Source: Citrobacter freundii
GTDB taxonomy: Bacteria; Pseudomonadota; Gammaproteobacteria; Enterobacterales; Enterobacteriaceae
Direction of reading: 5' to 3'
Assembly (NCBI RefSeq): GCF_011077955.1
Contig: NZ_JAALBX010000006.1
Location: forward strand, 1 to 64,000
DNA length: 64,000 nucleotides
Both the position numbers and the translations under genes were made by a program. The notes below the pieces were generated by a model, which saw nothing but the letters and a program-made list of their open reading frames with translations, ran no database searches and was not told the origin of the DNA. Every line of letters starts with the position of its first letter. The first letter of the stretch is position 1. Positions 41,501 to 51,045 of this stretch are shown one piece after another.

Positions 41501-41716
41501 CTATACGGGTACGAATTCGACGCGTTTTTTTGAAATAAGCCCATGTCCGTGCTGGCAAAAGTAATCTACTGCGCCACAGGCTTTCAGCACCTGTAAAGGC
41601 TGATGACAGTCCGGGCAGCGAGCCTCAAGATTGATATCCTGATGGCAGTGTTCGCAGTGTGCGACGGTTGCACTCACGTCAACCGGTTGATGGCAGTGGG
41701 GACAGTTGATTTCCAT
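41501..41716 (-). CDS. yfgJ: YfgJ, zinc-ribbon protein
   Basis: 71 residues from the second of two ATGs (41716); AAGGAGG is too close to the first. Four cysteine pairs or clusters, CPHC, CEHC, CPDC and CQHGH, indicate two zinc ribbons. The C-terminal half (CPDCHQPLQVLKACGAVDYFC) is nearly the same as in E. coli. The function is unknown. It lies 43 bp downstream of der and probably shares its transcript. Confidence 0.85.
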   Translation of the reverse strand: MEINCPHCHQPVDVSATVAHCEHCHQDINLEARCPDCHQPLQVLKACGAVDYFCQHGHGLISKKRVEFVPV

Positions 41717-41759
41717 CATTCCTCCTTAATGTCCAACGGGGCCATATGGCCACGTTGAA

Positions 41760-43232
41760 TTATTTACCTTTCTTGATGTGCTTGATCAAACGCTTACGTT
41801 TACGCATCTGGTTTGGCGTTAAGGTATTGCGCTTGTTAGCAAACGGGTTCTCCCCTTCCTTGAACTGGATACGGATTGGGGTACCCATAACATCCAGCGA
41901 TTTGCGGAAGTAGTTCATCAGGTAGCGCTTGTAGGAATCCGGCAGGTCTTTCACCTGGTTGCCGTGGATAACCACAATCGGCGGGTTATAACCGCCTGCG
42001 TGGGCGTATTTCAGCTTCACGCGGCGTCCGCGTAGTAACGGCGGCTGATGGTCTTCTGCCGCCATATTCATAATACGGGTCAACATCGCGGTGCTGACGC
42101 GGCGCGTGGAGCTGTCATAGGCTTCGCGTACCGATTCAAACAGGTTGCCAACGCCGCTGCCATGCAGGGCGGAGATAAAGTGCACGCGAGCGAAGTCGAT
42201 AAAGCCCAGGCGGAAATCCAGCGTCTCTTTGACCTGGTCTTTCACTTCCTGGCTCAAGCCATCCCATTTGTTGACCACAATGACCAGTGAGCGCCCACTA
42301 TTGAGAATAAAGCCCAGCAGCGACAGATCCTGATCGGAAATCCCTTCACGGGCATCAATGACCAGCAGCACCACGTTCGCGTCTTCAATTGCCTGAAGCG
42401 TTTTAATCACCGAGAACTTCTCAACCGTATCGGTAATTTTGCCGCGCTTACGTACGCCTGCGGTATCAATCAGTACGTACTCACGCTCATCGCGCTCCAT
42501 GGGGATATAAATACTGTCGCGCGTCGTGCCCGGCATGTCATAGACCACCACGCGCTCTTCGCCGAGGATACGATTAGTGAGCGTGGACTTACCGACGTTA
42601 GGACGCCCGACGATCGCCAGCTTGATAGGCAAATCCTGAGGGTTGAACGCCTCTTCTTCCTCTTCTTCGCCCTCTTCTTTCTCTTCGAACTGGGCCCAGT
42701 ATTCGGCGTCTTCATCCACTTCTTCCGGCGGACTGATTTCGTCCATCCACGGCATCAGCACCTGTTCAAGCAGGCTGGTCACGCCGCGACCATGAGAGGC
42801 GGCAATCGGATGAATTTCTCCAAGACCCAGCGAGTAGAAATCCAGGACAGCCTGATCCGGATCGAGGCCATCGGTTTTATTCGCGACCAGGAAAGTCGGT
42901 TTTTCACGGGAGCGTAAATGCTTCGCGATAGCGGTATCCGCAGGCATCAAACCCGCACGAGCATCCACCATAAACAGCACCACATCCGCTTCTTCAATCG
43001 CCAGCAGGGATTGTTCAGCCATGCGGGTTTCCACGCCATCTTCGGTGCCATCAATACCGCCGGTGTCGATGCAGATAAACTCACGGCCTTCCACCTCAGC
43101 ACGACCATATTTACGATCGCGAGTCAGCCCCGGGAAATCCGCCACCAGCGCATCACGGGTGCGGGTTAACCGATTAAATAAGGTGGATTTTCCGACATTA
43201 GGGCGCCCGACAAGCGCGACCACAGGTACCAT
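41760..43232 (-). CDS. der: Der (EngA), double-domain GTPase for 50S ribosome assembly
   Basis: 490 residues, the E. coli length, from the ATG at 43232 ([18 protein letters not shown]). Two G domains each have their own P-loop (GRPNVGKST at about 9-17 and again near 210). NKTD and NKWD are the G4 motifs. An acidic linker with runs of glutamate ([10 protein letters not shown]) joins them, and the C-terminal KH-like domain is basic. It is essential for late 50S subunit maturation. The frame is open 23 codons upstream but GAGG is placed for 43232. Two hairpins separate it from bamB. Confidence 0.97.
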   Translation of the reverse strand: MVPVVALVGRPNVGKSTLFNRLTRTRDALVADFPGLTRDRKYGRAEVEGREFICIDTGGIDGTEDGVETRMAEQSLLAIEEADVVLFMVDARAGLMPADTAIAKHLRSREKPTFLVANKTDGLDPDQAVLDFYSLGLGEIHPIAASHGRGVTSLLEQVLMPWMDEISPPEEVDEDAEYWAQFEEKEEGEEEEEEAFNPQDLPIKLAIVGRPNVGKSTLTNRILGEERVVVYDMPGTTRDSIYIPMERDEREYVLIDTAGVRKRGKITDTVEKFSVIKTLQAIEDANVVLLVIDAREGISDQDLSLLGFILNSGRSLVIVVNKWDGLSQEVKDQVKETLDFRLGFIDFARVHFISALHGSGVGNLFESVREAYDSSTRRVSTAMLTRIMNMAAEDHQPPLLRGRRVKLKYAHAGGYNPPIVVIHGNQVKDLPDSYKRYLMNYFRKSLDVMGTPIRIQFKEGENPFANKRNTLTPNQMRKRKRLIKHIKKGK

Positions 43233-43262
43233 TGTTAAAGCCTCATTACGATAAATCAGTAT

Positions 43263-43285
43263 AAAAACCGCTGAAAACTCAGCGG
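43263..43285 (-). terminator. Strong terminator-like hairpin just before der
   Basis: CCGCTGA (43268-43274) pairs with TCAGCGG (43279-43285) around AAAC; on the minus strand a run of five T follows (CAGCGGTTTTTAT). It is only 31 bp before the der start codon, so it could limit read-through from bamB or act as an attenuator. Confidence 0.7.
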
Positions 43286-43299
43286 GTTCAGAAAACAGC

Positions 43300-43330
43300 A
43301 AACGGCCCCTGAATATTTCAGGAGCCGTTT
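43300..43330 (-). terminator. Hairpin after bamB
   Basis: AAACGGC, then CCTGAA, pairs with TTCAGG, then GCCGTTT (43324-43330), with one internal mismatch. Minus-strand transcripts meet it 24 bp after the bamB stop. Only a short T-run follows, so it may act together with the next hairpin. Confidence 0.6.
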
Positions 43331-43353
43331 AAGCGGTAAAACATCGCGCGCCG

Positions 43354-44535
43354 TTAACGCGTAATCGCGTACAGTGTGCCGTCTTTCGCCTGAATCAGCA
43401 GCTTGCCGTCCGCGACAACCGGTTCAGTCTGGAAGCCGGAGCCGTCAACTTTTTGTTGCGCGACAAAACGTCCATCGCTGGTATCCATCCAGTGCATGTA
43501 GCCTTCGCTATCACCCACCACCAGACTACCATTATACAAGACCGGAGAGGTCAGGTTGCGATACTGCAACGCCCCTTGTGTCCACAGCGTCACGCCGCCA
43601 TCGGTGCTCAACGCCAGTACGCGGTCGGTCTGATCAACGAGATAAATGCGTCCACCGTCGATAATAAAATCGTTCACTGAACCCAGTTCACGTTTCCAGA
43701 TAATCTGTCCGGAACGCAGATCCAGTGCGGTCAGGTTACCGTTGTACGCCAGCGCATAAACCACGTTGTTCACCACGACAGGCGTAGTGTCGACATCGCT
43801 CAGGCGATCGATTTCAGTCGCACCCGTCGCTTGAGAAATACGCTGCTGCCAAATCATCTGGCCTTGCTGCATCAGCACGGCGCTAACACGACCGTTGTCA
43901 CCGCCGACAATCGCCGCACCGAAAGCGGTAGCAGGCGCAGACTCGCCGCGCAACGAGAGTGAAGGCATATCAAGGCTTACGGTCCATTTAACCGCGCCGT
44001 CGCTGTCGTCAAGGGCCTGTAGCATGCCGTTACTGGTATGAACCAGCACAACACCGTCGGCGACAACCGGACGGGACAGCGCTTCACCGGCTACTTTGGT
44101 TTGCCATGCGATGGTGCCGTCTGAACTATTGAGCGCGTAAACCTGCGCCTTTTCGCTGCCGACATACACGTGGCTACCTGCCGCAGTCACGCCGCCGGAA
44201 AGCAGCGCCGGACGGTTAGCTGACAGAAATCCGGTTTTTTCAGACAGATCAACCGACCACTGTTCTTTGCCATCCGCAAGGCTTACCGCTTTAACGGTGC
44301 CACGGCGATCGGCTGCATAGACAATGCCGTCAAGGAAAGCGGGATGCAGATTAGAATAGAAATCGCCAATCCCGTTCCCCACAGAAGTGCTCCATGCCGT
44401 TTCAGGGTTGAACTGATTTTCAACTGTCGGCAACGGAGACATTTTCACGACATCTTCTTCACCGCTGAACAGTGAACAACCACTTAGCAGCGTAACGGAA
44501 AGCAGCCCTGGCAGAAGTAATTTACGCAATTGCAT
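43354..44535 (-). CDS. bamB: BamB, outer-membrane assembly lipoprotein (beta-propeller)
   Basis: 393 residues (E. coli 392). Lipoprotein signal with Cys20 (LLSGCSLFSGEEDVV). An eight-bladed PQQ-like propeller contains repeated blades of the type VYALNSSDGTIAWQTKV, LQALDDSDGAVKWTV and LTALDLRSGQIIWKREL. It binds BamA in the BAM complex. It is 10 bp behind yfgM; der follows after two hairpins. Confidence 0.95.
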   Translation of the reverse strand: MQLRKLLLPGLLSVTLLSGCSLFSGEEDVVKMSPLPTVENQFNPETAWSTSVGNGIGDFYSNLHPAFLDGIVYAADRRGTVKAVSLADGKEQWSVDLSEKTGFLSANRPALLSGGVTAAGSHVYVGSEKAQVYALNSSDGTIAWQTKVAGEALSRPVVADGVVLVHTSNGMLQALDDSDGAVKWTVSLDMPSLSLRGESAPATAFGAAIVGGDNGRVSAVLMQQGQMIWQQRISQATGATEIDRLSDVDTTPVVVNNVVYALAYNGNLTALDLRSGQIIWKRELGSVNDFIIDGGRIYLVDQTDRVLALSTDGGVTLWTQGALQYRNLTSPVLYNGSLVVGDSEGYMHWMDTSDGRFVAQQKVDGSGFQTEPVVADGKLLIQAKDGTLYAITR

Positions 44536-44545
44536 CGGGTCCCTC

Positions 44546-45166
44546 TCAGACGGACAAATTATTAATTTTCATCTGCATCATTTCACGAAGCGCGGGAGAC
44601 GTGTTGCTTTCTACGCCCTTGCTCCATGCTTCACGCGCGCCTTGCTTATCGCCTTTACTCAATAACGCTTCACCGCGCAGGTCGGCAACGATAGCTACCC
44701 AGCCTTCTCCTTTGATGGAGTCGAGGGTTTTCAAGGCAGCATCGCTTTGTTTTTGCTGAACCTGCACACGCGCGAGACGCAAATTGATCAGCGCCTGAAG
44801 ATTTTCGTCGCTGGTATTCTTCAGTCCCTGTTCCAGACTCGCTTGCGCTTTCGCCAGATCGTTTTTATCAACGTACTGCTGAGCCGCTTCAAGCGAGGCC
44901 AGCGCACCGTAGGTGTTCTGATTGTCAGCTGCGAATTTCTCAACAGCGGTCAGCGTCTGCGGCTTATCGGCACGAACATTCGTTACTGCCGTTTGGTAAG
45001 CCAGAGACGTTTCACGTGCTGATTCAGCCTGATGCCCCGTCCAGTAACGCCAGCCCACCAGCGCGCCAATGCCTAACACCACGCCAATCGCCAGCGCTTT
45101 GCCATTTTCAGCAAAGAAACGCTTTACCGCGTCGACCTGGTCGTTTTCATTTTCGTAAATTTCCAC
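44546..45166 (-). CDS. yfgM: YfgM, SecYEG-associated periplasmic chaperone-like protein
   Basis: 206 residues starting at GTG, with AGGAGAAGGG upstream. A short cytoplasmic N-terminus (EIYENENDQVDAVKRFFAENGK), one membrane segment (about 24-44) and periplasmic TPR-like repeats (about 60-200) match E. coli YfgM, an inner-membrane protein that works with PpiD at the translocon and influences the Rcs response. It sits between hisS and bamB in a compact row, 35 bp after hisS. Confidence 0.92.
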   Translation of the reverse strand: MEIYENENDQVDAVKRFFAENGKALAIGVVLGIGALVGWRYWTGHQAESARETSLAYQTAVTNVRADKPQTLTAVEKFAADNQNTYGALASLEAAQQYVDKNDLAKAQASLEQGLKNTSDENLQALINLRLARVQVQQKQSDAALKTLDSIKGEGWVAIVADLRGEALLSKGDKQGAREAWSKGVESNTSPALREMMQMKINNLSV

Positions 45167-45201
45167 GCAGCCCTTCTCCTTACGATAAATTACCGGGGAA
45201 G

Positions 45202-46476
45202 TTAACCCAGCAGCGCCTGTAAATGAGCAGCCAGATCGTGTTGCTCGACCGTCTGCTGTTCACCAGAACGCAAATCCTTCACTACCACCTGACGCGCAGC
45301 CACTTCGTTTTCGCCAAGGACCAGGGCAATACGTGCGCCCCATTTATCCGCCCGCGCGAATTGTTTCTTGAAGTTACCGCCGCCGTAGTTGGTCATTAAC
45401 TTACAGCCTGGCAACGCGTCACGCACCGATTCCGCCAACAGCATCGCCGCTGTTTGGGTACCTTCGCCTGAAGCCACCAGGTAAATATCGACAACGCTTT
45501 GCGCTTTAAATTCCGGATTAACTGCCTGAACCAGCAAAACAAGACGCTCAAGGCCCATCGCGAACCCGACCGCCGGTGTGGCGCGTCCGCCTAATTGTTC
45601 AACCAGACCGTCATACCGTCCGCCCGCGCAGACCGTGCCTTGCGAACCGAGGCTTGTGGTTACCCACTCGAATACGGTGCGGTTGTAATAATCCAGACCG
45701 CGAACCAGGCGCTGATTCACCGTATAGGCGATGCCTGCGGCGTCCAGATAAGCGCACAGCCCGGCGAAGTGTTCGCGGGACTCGTCATCGAGATAATCGC
45801 CTAATTCTGGCGCGTCGTTTAACAGCGCCTGCACGTCCGGATTTTTGGAATCCAGCACGCGCAGCGGATTGGTGTACATCCGGCGCTTGCAGTCTTCGTC
45901 CAGTTTTTCTTTATGCTGTTCCAGGAACGCCGTCAGCGCATCGCGGTAGTTGGCGCGCGCTTCCAGCGAACCGATAGAGTTCAGTTCAAGAGAAACATGC
46001 TCAGCGATACCAAGGGCACGCCACCAGCGCGCAGACAGCATAATCAGTTCCGCATCAATATCCGGCCCTTGCAGACCAAACACTTCCGCCCCCAACTGAT
46101 GGAACTGACGGTAGCGCCCTTTCTGCGGACGTTCGTGGCGGAACATCGGCCCGATATACCATAAGCGTTGTTCTTGATTGTACAGCAGACCATGTTCGAT
46201 ACCGGCGCGCACGCAGCCAGCAGTCCCTTCAGGACGCAGCGTCAGGCTATCGCCATTGCGGTCTTCGAAGGTGTACATCTCTTTTTCAACCACGTCGGTC
46301 ACTTCACCGATGGCGCGTTTGAATAACGGGGTCTGCTCTACAATCGGCAAGCGGATTTCGCTATAACCATAGCTGGCAAGCACTTGTTTCAGCGCGCCTT
46401 CAATACGCTGCCAAATGGCGGTTTCGCCCGGCAGGTAATCGTTCATGCCACGAATGGCTTGAATGTTCTTTGCCAC
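45202..46476 (-). CDS. hisS: HisS, histidyl-tRNA synthetase
   Basis: 424 residues, the E. coli length, starting at GTG. Class II motifs are clear: motif 1 near [20 protein letters not shown], motif 2 [24 protein letters not shown] and motif 3 [12 protein letters not shown]. The histidine loop [15 protein letters not shown] is also present. A C-terminal anticodon domain starts near 330. It charges tRNA-His. A hairpin with a T-tract lies between ispG and this gene. Confidence 0.97.
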   Translation of the reverse strand: MAKNIQAIRGMNDYLPGETAIWQRIEGALKQVLASYGYSEIRLPIVEQTPLFKRAIGEVTDVVEKEMYTFEDRNGDSLTLRPEGTAGCVRAGIEHGLLYNQEQRLWYIGPMFRHERPQKGRYRQFHQLGAEVFGLQGPDIDAELIMLSARWWRALGIAEHVSLELNSIGSLEARANYRDALTAFLEQHKEKLDEDCKRRMYTNPLRVLDSKNPDVQALLNDAPELGDYLDDESREHFAGLCAYLDAAGIAYTVNQRLVRGLDYYNRTVFEWVTTSLGSQGTVCAGGRYDGLVEQLGGRATPAVGFAMGLERLVLLVQAVNPEFKAQSVVDIYLVASGEGTQTAAMLLAESVRDALPGCKLMTNYGGGNFKKQFARADKWGARIALVLGENEVAARQVVVKDLRSGEQQTVEQHDLAAHLQALLG

Positions 46477-46497
46477 GTTTATTCTCTTATTAGATAC

Positions 46498-46553
46498 AAA
46501 AAATGAACCCGGAATCAGGCCGCGCTCAATAAATCGAGGCGGCGAGCGGGTTC
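46498..46553 (-). terminator. Terminator-like structure between ispG and hisS
   Basis: GAACCCG (46505-46511) pairs with CGGGTTC (46547-46553), with GC-rich pairs inside, and on the minus strand ATTTTTTG follows immediately. It lies about 20 bp before the hisS start and may attenuate or partly terminate transcription from ispG. Confidence 0.5.
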
Positions 46554-46563
46554 AATCATACAC

Positions 46564-46582
46564 GGGAAGCCAGAGGCTTCCC
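46564..46582 (-). terminator. Second hairpin after ispG, without T-run
   Basis: GGGAAGCC (46564-46571) pairs perfectly with GGCTTCCC (46575-46582) around AGA. It is nine bases past the ispG stop. No T-tract follows, so it may protect the ispG mRNA 3' end rather than terminate. Confidence 0.4.
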
Positions 46583-46590
46583 AGCTTGCC

Positions 46591-47706
46591 TTATTTTTCC
46601 TGGTGCACGTCAATGCGACGGCTTTCATCCAGCATACTGGCTTTGGCACGTATCTTCGCTTCCAGTTGGGCAATCATATCGTCGTTATCCAGACGATCTT
46701 TACGGGCGCCGTCTTCATAGAAGCCGCTTTTCTTATTACCGCCCGTTACGCCAAGCGTCGATACCAGCGCTTCACCCGGCCCGTTCACCACGCAACCAAT
46801 AATCGATACGTCCATCGGCGTCAAAATATCTTCAAGCCGCTGTTCAAGCGCATTCACCGTGCCTATCACGTCAAACTCCTGACGCGAGCAGGTAGGACAG
46901 GCGATGAAATTAATCCCGCGAGAACGGATACGCAGCGATTTAAGAATATCGAAACCGACTTTAATTTCTTCAACCGGATCGGCGGCAAGAGAGATACGTA
47001 ACGTATCGCCGATACCTTCGGACAGCAGCAGCCCAAGTCCAATAGCTGATTTTACGGCACCCGCGCGCGCGCCGCCCGCCTCGGTGATGCCCAAATGCAG
47101 GGGTTGCTCAATCTCTTTCGCCAGTAAACGGTAGGACTCCACCGCCAGGAAAACGTCAGACGCTTTCACACTGACTTTAAACTGGTCGAAATTGAGGCGA
47201 TTTAGATGCTCAACATGGCGCATCGCAGATTCAAGCAGGGCCTGTGGCGTAGGTTCGCCATATTTTTCCTGAAGATCTTTTTCCAGCGACCCGGCATTTA
47301 CGCCGATACGGATAGGAATATTTTTATCGCGCGCGCAGTCAACAACGCTGCGGATACGTTCTTCGCTACCGATATTACCCGGGTTAATTCGCAAGCAATC
47401 CACGCCGTATTCCGCCACTTTAAGCGCAATACGGTAATCGAAGTGGATGTCGGCGACTAACGGTACGCTGACTTGCTGTTTAATGAGTTTGAAGGCTTCA
47501 GCGGCATCCATGGTCGGTACAGATACGCGAACGATATCGGCACCGACGCGCTCAAGCGCTTTGATTTGATTGACCGTTGCTTCCACATCGGTGGTTCGGG
47601 TATTGGTCATTGACTGAACGGCGATAGGCGCACCATCGCCTATCGGCACATTACCCACGTAGATCCGTTTGGATTTTCTACGCTGAATAGGCGCTTCGTT
47701 ATGCAT
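46591..47706 (-). CDS. ispG: IspG, HMBPP synthase (flavodoxin-dependent)
   Basis: 371 residues (E. coli 372). A TIM-barrel half with [10 protein letters not shown] and [11 protein letters not shown] is joined to a C-terminal [4Fe-4S] domain whose ligands lie in [11 protein letters not shown] and [10 protein letters not shown] (three Cys and one Glu). It converts methylerythritol cyclodiphosphate to HMBPP in the MEP isoprenoid pathway. GGGGGAG precedes the ATG. It is 27 bp behind rodZ. Confidence 0.97.
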   Translation of the reverse strand: MHNEAPIQRRKSKRIYVGNVPIGDGAPIAVQSMTNTRTTDVEATVNQIKALERVGADIVRVSVPTMDAAEAFKLIKQQVSVPLVADIHFDYRIALKVAEYGVDCLRINPGNIGSEERIRSVVDCARDKNIPIRIGVNAGSLEKDLQEKYGEPTPQALLESAMRHVEHLNRLNFDQFKVSVKASDVFLAVESYRLLAKEIEQPLHLGITEAGGARAGAVKSAIGLGLLLSEGIGDTLRISLAADPVEEIKVGFDILKSLRIRSRGINFIACPTCSRQEFDVIGTVNALEQRLEDILTPMDVSIIGCVVNGPGEALVSTLGVTGGNKKSGFYEDGARKDRLDNDDMIAQLEAKIRAKASMLDESRRIDVHQEK

Positions 47707-47733
47707 GAAAAATCTCCCCCGTCGCCCGTCTGC

Positions 47734-48759
47734 TTAGTGCGCTACTGATGGTTCGGCATTGAGGGTCAAACGTGCAACCTGGTTGGTTCTGACAAATCGA
47801 CTTAAATCGACCGGCTTGCCCTGGTACTGAATTTGTACCGCGGCAGGCGCGCCAATTTTTAATTTATAAGGAGCCTGACCGGCTAAGTTCAGGTTGGCAT
47901 CTTTACGCTGCAAACCGCTGAACAGTTTTTTACCCGTAGCGTCGGTCACTTCTAACCAGCAATCCGCTGAGAAGTTCATCACCAGCGCATTCGGATCGGC
48001 CGAAGGCGTTGTCGCCGCCTGGCCCATCGGTAATGCGCTGGCGTTATCCGTCGGCGCGTTTGGTGCGGCTGGCGTAGTTGGCGCGGCGGTGGCGGTATCA
48101 ACATTCGCCTGGCTCGGCGCCACAACGGCATTCTGCGACGCATCAGGCGAAGCGGTGGTCGCTTCGCCGTTGTCGGTATTCACTTCTGCCGGAGCGGTAG
48201 CCGGTTGGCTATCATTGTTGGCTTGCGCAGCGGCATCATCGCCCGTTGAAGGTTCCGGTGACAGCGGTACTGCCTGGCCGGAAGATCCATTTGCGTTCAG
48301 TTCAGCCGTAGACTGATCGGCCATGGTGGTGATTTCTTCCTGCTGGGCTTTGTGGTTTTGCCACCACCAGGCGCCCGTCAGTCCGACCACCACAAACAGC
48401 ACCAGCCAGGTGATGCTCATCAGCCAACCATCGCGTTTTTTGCGGCGTTTACCGAGGGCGTATCCCTGCATAGGTGCAACTTTTGACGTTTTGACCGGCT
48501 CCTGCTGGGCCAGCATCGGCAAAAGTTCTTCTTCTGGAATATGAACCAGCCGGGCATAAGAGCGGATGTAGCCACGCAAGAACGTCGCCGCTAATTCAGC
48601 AGGCGCCTTGTCCTCTTCAATATCACGGACAGTCGATACTTTCAGGCATAAACGTTCTGCCACGACTTGTTGGCTAAGACCGAGTTGTTCCCGCGCCAAA
48701 CGCAAGCGTTCGCCGGTGGTATGTGGTGCATTGTTATCGTGAGTGGCTTCAGTATTCAT
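47734..48759 (-). CDS. rodZ: RodZ, cytoskeletal membrane protein
   Basis: 341 residues (E. coli 337). A cytoplasmic Cro/Xre-type helix-turn-helix (about 18-85, with [19 protein letters not shown]) binds MreB. A basic juxtamembrane stretch KRRKKRD precedes the single membrane segment (about 112-133). The periplasmic part has a low-complexity linker rich in Ala, Thr, Pro and Asn (about 150-255) and a C-terminal DUF4115 beta domain ([16 protein letters not shown]). It keeps rod shape. Most length variation from E. coli is in the linker. Confidence 0.94.
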   Translation of the reverse strand: MNTEATHDNNAPHTTGERLRLAREQLGLSQQVVAERLCLKVSTVRDIEEDKAPAELAATFLRGYIRSYARLVHIPEEELLPMLAQQEPVKTSKVAPMQGYALGKRRKKRDGWLMSITWLVLFVVVGLTGAWWWQNHKAQQEEITTMADQSTAELNANGSSGQAVPLSPEPSTGDDAAAQANNDSQPATAPAEVNTDNGEATTASPDASQNAVVAPSQANVDTATAAPTTPAAPNAPTDNASALPMGQAATTPSADPNALVMNFSADCWLEVTDATGKKLFSGLQRKDANLNLAGQAPYKLKIGAPAAVQIQYQGKPVDLSRFVRTNQVARLTLNAEPSVAH

Positions 48760-49123
48760 TCGCTACAACTGCTGGAACTGTTTAAGTAAGGAACCAGGCG
48801 CTGGCAGGTCACCCTACCCGCACCGCGAAATCAATCTTTTAAGGCTATAACGCTCAGCATCCGCAGATGACAGTTAACATACCTGACGACTATGCGCCGT
48901 CTGGTCAGTTAAACATAGACAGCTTTTGACCACCTGTCCGATGTAATCGACGCAATCCAACATCCACGCGCGGCTAAACTGTTGTTGAGACGCTACATAC
49001 TGCCTTAAAGCGAGAAGAAACGCACCGTAATTATTGAGAGAATACGTTTCTTCACGATCGGGTAAAACTGTCCTTTTTAGCCAGTGTCTGATTTACGCAT
49101 CGCAAACCAGAGCGCGTTGCCAG
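48760..49123. other. Intergenic region between rlmN and rodZ
   Basis: 364 bp without a gene I can support. It must contain the rodZ-ispG promoter near its left end. A 29-codon minus-strand frame (48874-48963, MLDCVDYIGQVVKSCL...) is open but has no good ribosome binding site. No clear terminator follows rlmN. Confidence 0.5.
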
Positions 49124-50290
49124 TCAGACTGCCTTGACCTCGATAGGTTCACCTTGCATACGCTTACGCATCGTGCGTTTGGTACGGTCGATGACTTCAC
49201 CTGCCAACTGTCCGCACGCGGCATCGATATCATCGCCGCGGGTTTTACGCACGATGGTCGTAAAACCGTACTCCATTAATACCTTGGAGAAACGATCGAT
49301 ACGGCTGTTGGAGCTGCGTCCATACGGCGCGCCCGGGAAGGGGTTCCACGGGATCAAGTTGATCTTGCACGGCGTATCTTTCAGGCACTCGGCCAGTTGA
49401 TGCGCATGTTCCGTGCCGTCATTCACATGATCAAGCAAAACATACTCAACTGTCACACGACCTTGATTCGCATTGGATTTTTCCAGATACCGGCGCACCG
49501 CCGCCAGGAAAGTCTCAATGTTGTACTTTTTATTGATAGGCATTATCTGATCGCGGATCTCGTCCGTCGGCGCATGCAAAGAAATGGCTAACGCCACATC
49601 GATCATGTCACCGAGCTTATCCAGCGCCGGCACCACGCCAGAAGTGGAGAGCGTCACGCGGCGTTTTGACAAGCCAAAGCCGAAATCATCCAACATGATT
49701 TCCATGGCAGGCACGACATTGTTCAGATTGAGCAACGGTTCGCCCATACCCATCATCACCACGTTGGTGATAGGACGCACGCCGGTTTTCTTTTGCGCGC
49801 CGATGATTTTCGCCGCGCGCCATACCTGACCGATGATTTCCGATACCCGCAGGTTACGGTTAAATCCCTGCTGCGCCGTTGAGCAGAATTTACATTCCAG
49901 CGCGCAACCCACCTGAGAAGAGACGCACAATGTCGCGCGATCTTCTTCGGGAATGTAGACGGTTTCCACTAACTGATCGGCAATTCTAATAGCCCATTTG
50001 ATGGTGCCATCCGCTGAACGCTGCTCTTCAGCCACTTCCGGCGCACGGATCTCGGCTATCTCTTTAAGCCTGTTACGCAGGACTTTATTGATATCCGTCA
50101 TCTCATCAAAGTCGTCGCAGCAGTAGTGATACATCCATTTCATCACCTGATCGGCGCGAAACGGTTTTTCACCCATACTGGCGAAAAACTCGCGCAGTTG
50201 CTGACGATTGAGATCCAACAGATTAATTTTTTCAGATTTTGCAGAAACGACGTTTACCGGCGTCTCGGAGGTGACAATTTGCTCAGACAT
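49124..50290 (-). CDS. rlmN: RlmN, dual-specificity 23S rRNA/tRNA m2A methyltransferase
   Basis: 388 residues (E. coli 384). Radical-SAM motif CALECKFC with three cysteines; the methyl-carrying C-terminal cysteine is in [15 protein letters not shown]. Also present are [18 protein letters not shown] and [16 protein letters not shown]. It methylates A2503 of 23S rRNA and A37 of certain tRNAs. It has its own 164-bp upstream gap, with a hairpin from the ndk end. Confidence 0.96.
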   Translation of the reverse strand: MSEQIVTSETPVNVVSAKSEKINLLDLNRQQLREFFASMGEKPFRADQVMKWMYHYCCDDFDEMTDINKVLRNRLKEIAEIRAPEVAEEQRSADGTIKWAIRIADQLVETVYIPEEDRATLCVSSQVGCALECKFCSTAQQGFNRNLRVSEIIGQVWRAAKIIGAQKKTGVRPITNVVMMGMGEPLLNLNNVVPAMEIMLDDFGFGLSKRRVTLSTSGVVPALDKLGDMIDVALAISLHAPTDEIRDQIMPINKKYNIETFLAAVRRYLEKSNANQGRVTVEYVLLDHVNDGTEHAHQLAECLKDTPCKINLIPWNPFPGAPYGRSSNSRIDRFSKVLMEYGFTTIVRKTRGDDIDAACGQLAGEVIDRTKRTMRKRMQGEPIEVKAV

Positions 50291-50346
50291 AATGTTTTCC
50301 GGCCTCGTTGTTACACGTTATGGCCCACGGTGGGTTGAAAATAGAA

Positions 50347-50378
50347 GCGCCCCGAGACGTTGAATCGTCCCGGGGCGC
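50347..50378 (-). terminator. Terminator after ndk
   Basis: GCGCCCCG (50347-50354) pairs with CGGGGCGC (50371-50378), and partial pairing continues inside. On the minus strand TTCTATTTTC follows, a moderate T-rich tract. Confidence 0.65.
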
Positions 50379-50454
50379 AGTATTGTACAAATTTCAGCGT
50401 CGTGATGCCATGACTGTAAGCGACATCACAAAAATAAACCGACGCCGCGCGTAA

Positions 50455-50886
50455 TTAGCGGGTGCGCGGGCACACTTCGCCTTCACCAAAGAAGTACGCG
50501 ATTTCACGTTCTGCGGATTCTACGGAATCGGAACCATGGGTGCCGTTTTCAGTAAAGCTGTCCGCATAGTCTGCGCGCAGGGTGCCTGCCAACGCATCTG
50601 CCGGGTTGGTCGCGCCAAGAATTTCACGATGACGACGCACTGCGTCTTCGCCTTCAAGCACGGTCACCACGATAGGACCGGATGTCATGAAAGCCACCAG
50701 GCCGTCGAAGAACGGTTTGCCCTGATGCTCAGCATAAAAGCCGCCCGCTTTCTCGGAAGAGAGATGCAGCATTTTGGTGCCGACGATTTTCAGCCCTGCT
50801 GTTTCAAAACGAGCAAAGATGTTGCCAATAACGTTTTTTGCCACCGCGTTAGGCTTGATGATGGAAAAAGTACGTTCAATAGCCAT
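50455..50886 (-). CDS. ndk: Ndk, nucleoside diphosphate kinase
   Basis: 143 residues, the E. coli length, from the ATG at 50886 ([18 protein letters not shown]); the open frame extends 34 codons upstream without support. The phosphorylated histidine is in [12 protein letters not shown] (near 117), and [17 protein letters not shown] contacts are present. It balances NTP and dNTP pools by transferring gamma-phosphates. It lies alone between pbpC and rlmN. Confidence 0.97.
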   Translation of the reverse strand: MAIERTFSIIKPNAVAKNVIGNIFARFETAGLKIVGTKMLHLSSEKAGGFYAEHQGKPFFDGLVAFMTSGPIVVTVLEGEDAVRRHREILGATNPADALAGTLRADYADSFTENGTHGSDSVESAEREIAYFFGEGEVCPRTR

Positions 50887-51045
50887 GATAACCTCTGTAT
50901 GTTGTTCTGACTGCGCCGGAAACTCGGCTTCGAATTGGCGGCGATTATAATGAGCAAGGCGCTTATTGCCTATGAAAATTAGTAACATTTATTTAAAAAA
51001 AGTGCTACAGATCGCAACGCGATGTGTCGAGAAAAACGCGCACGC

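Noticed and set aside
48874-48963. 29-codon minus-strand ORF upstream of rodZ
   Set aside because: There is no convincing ribosome binding site, and I recognise no known small protein at this location.
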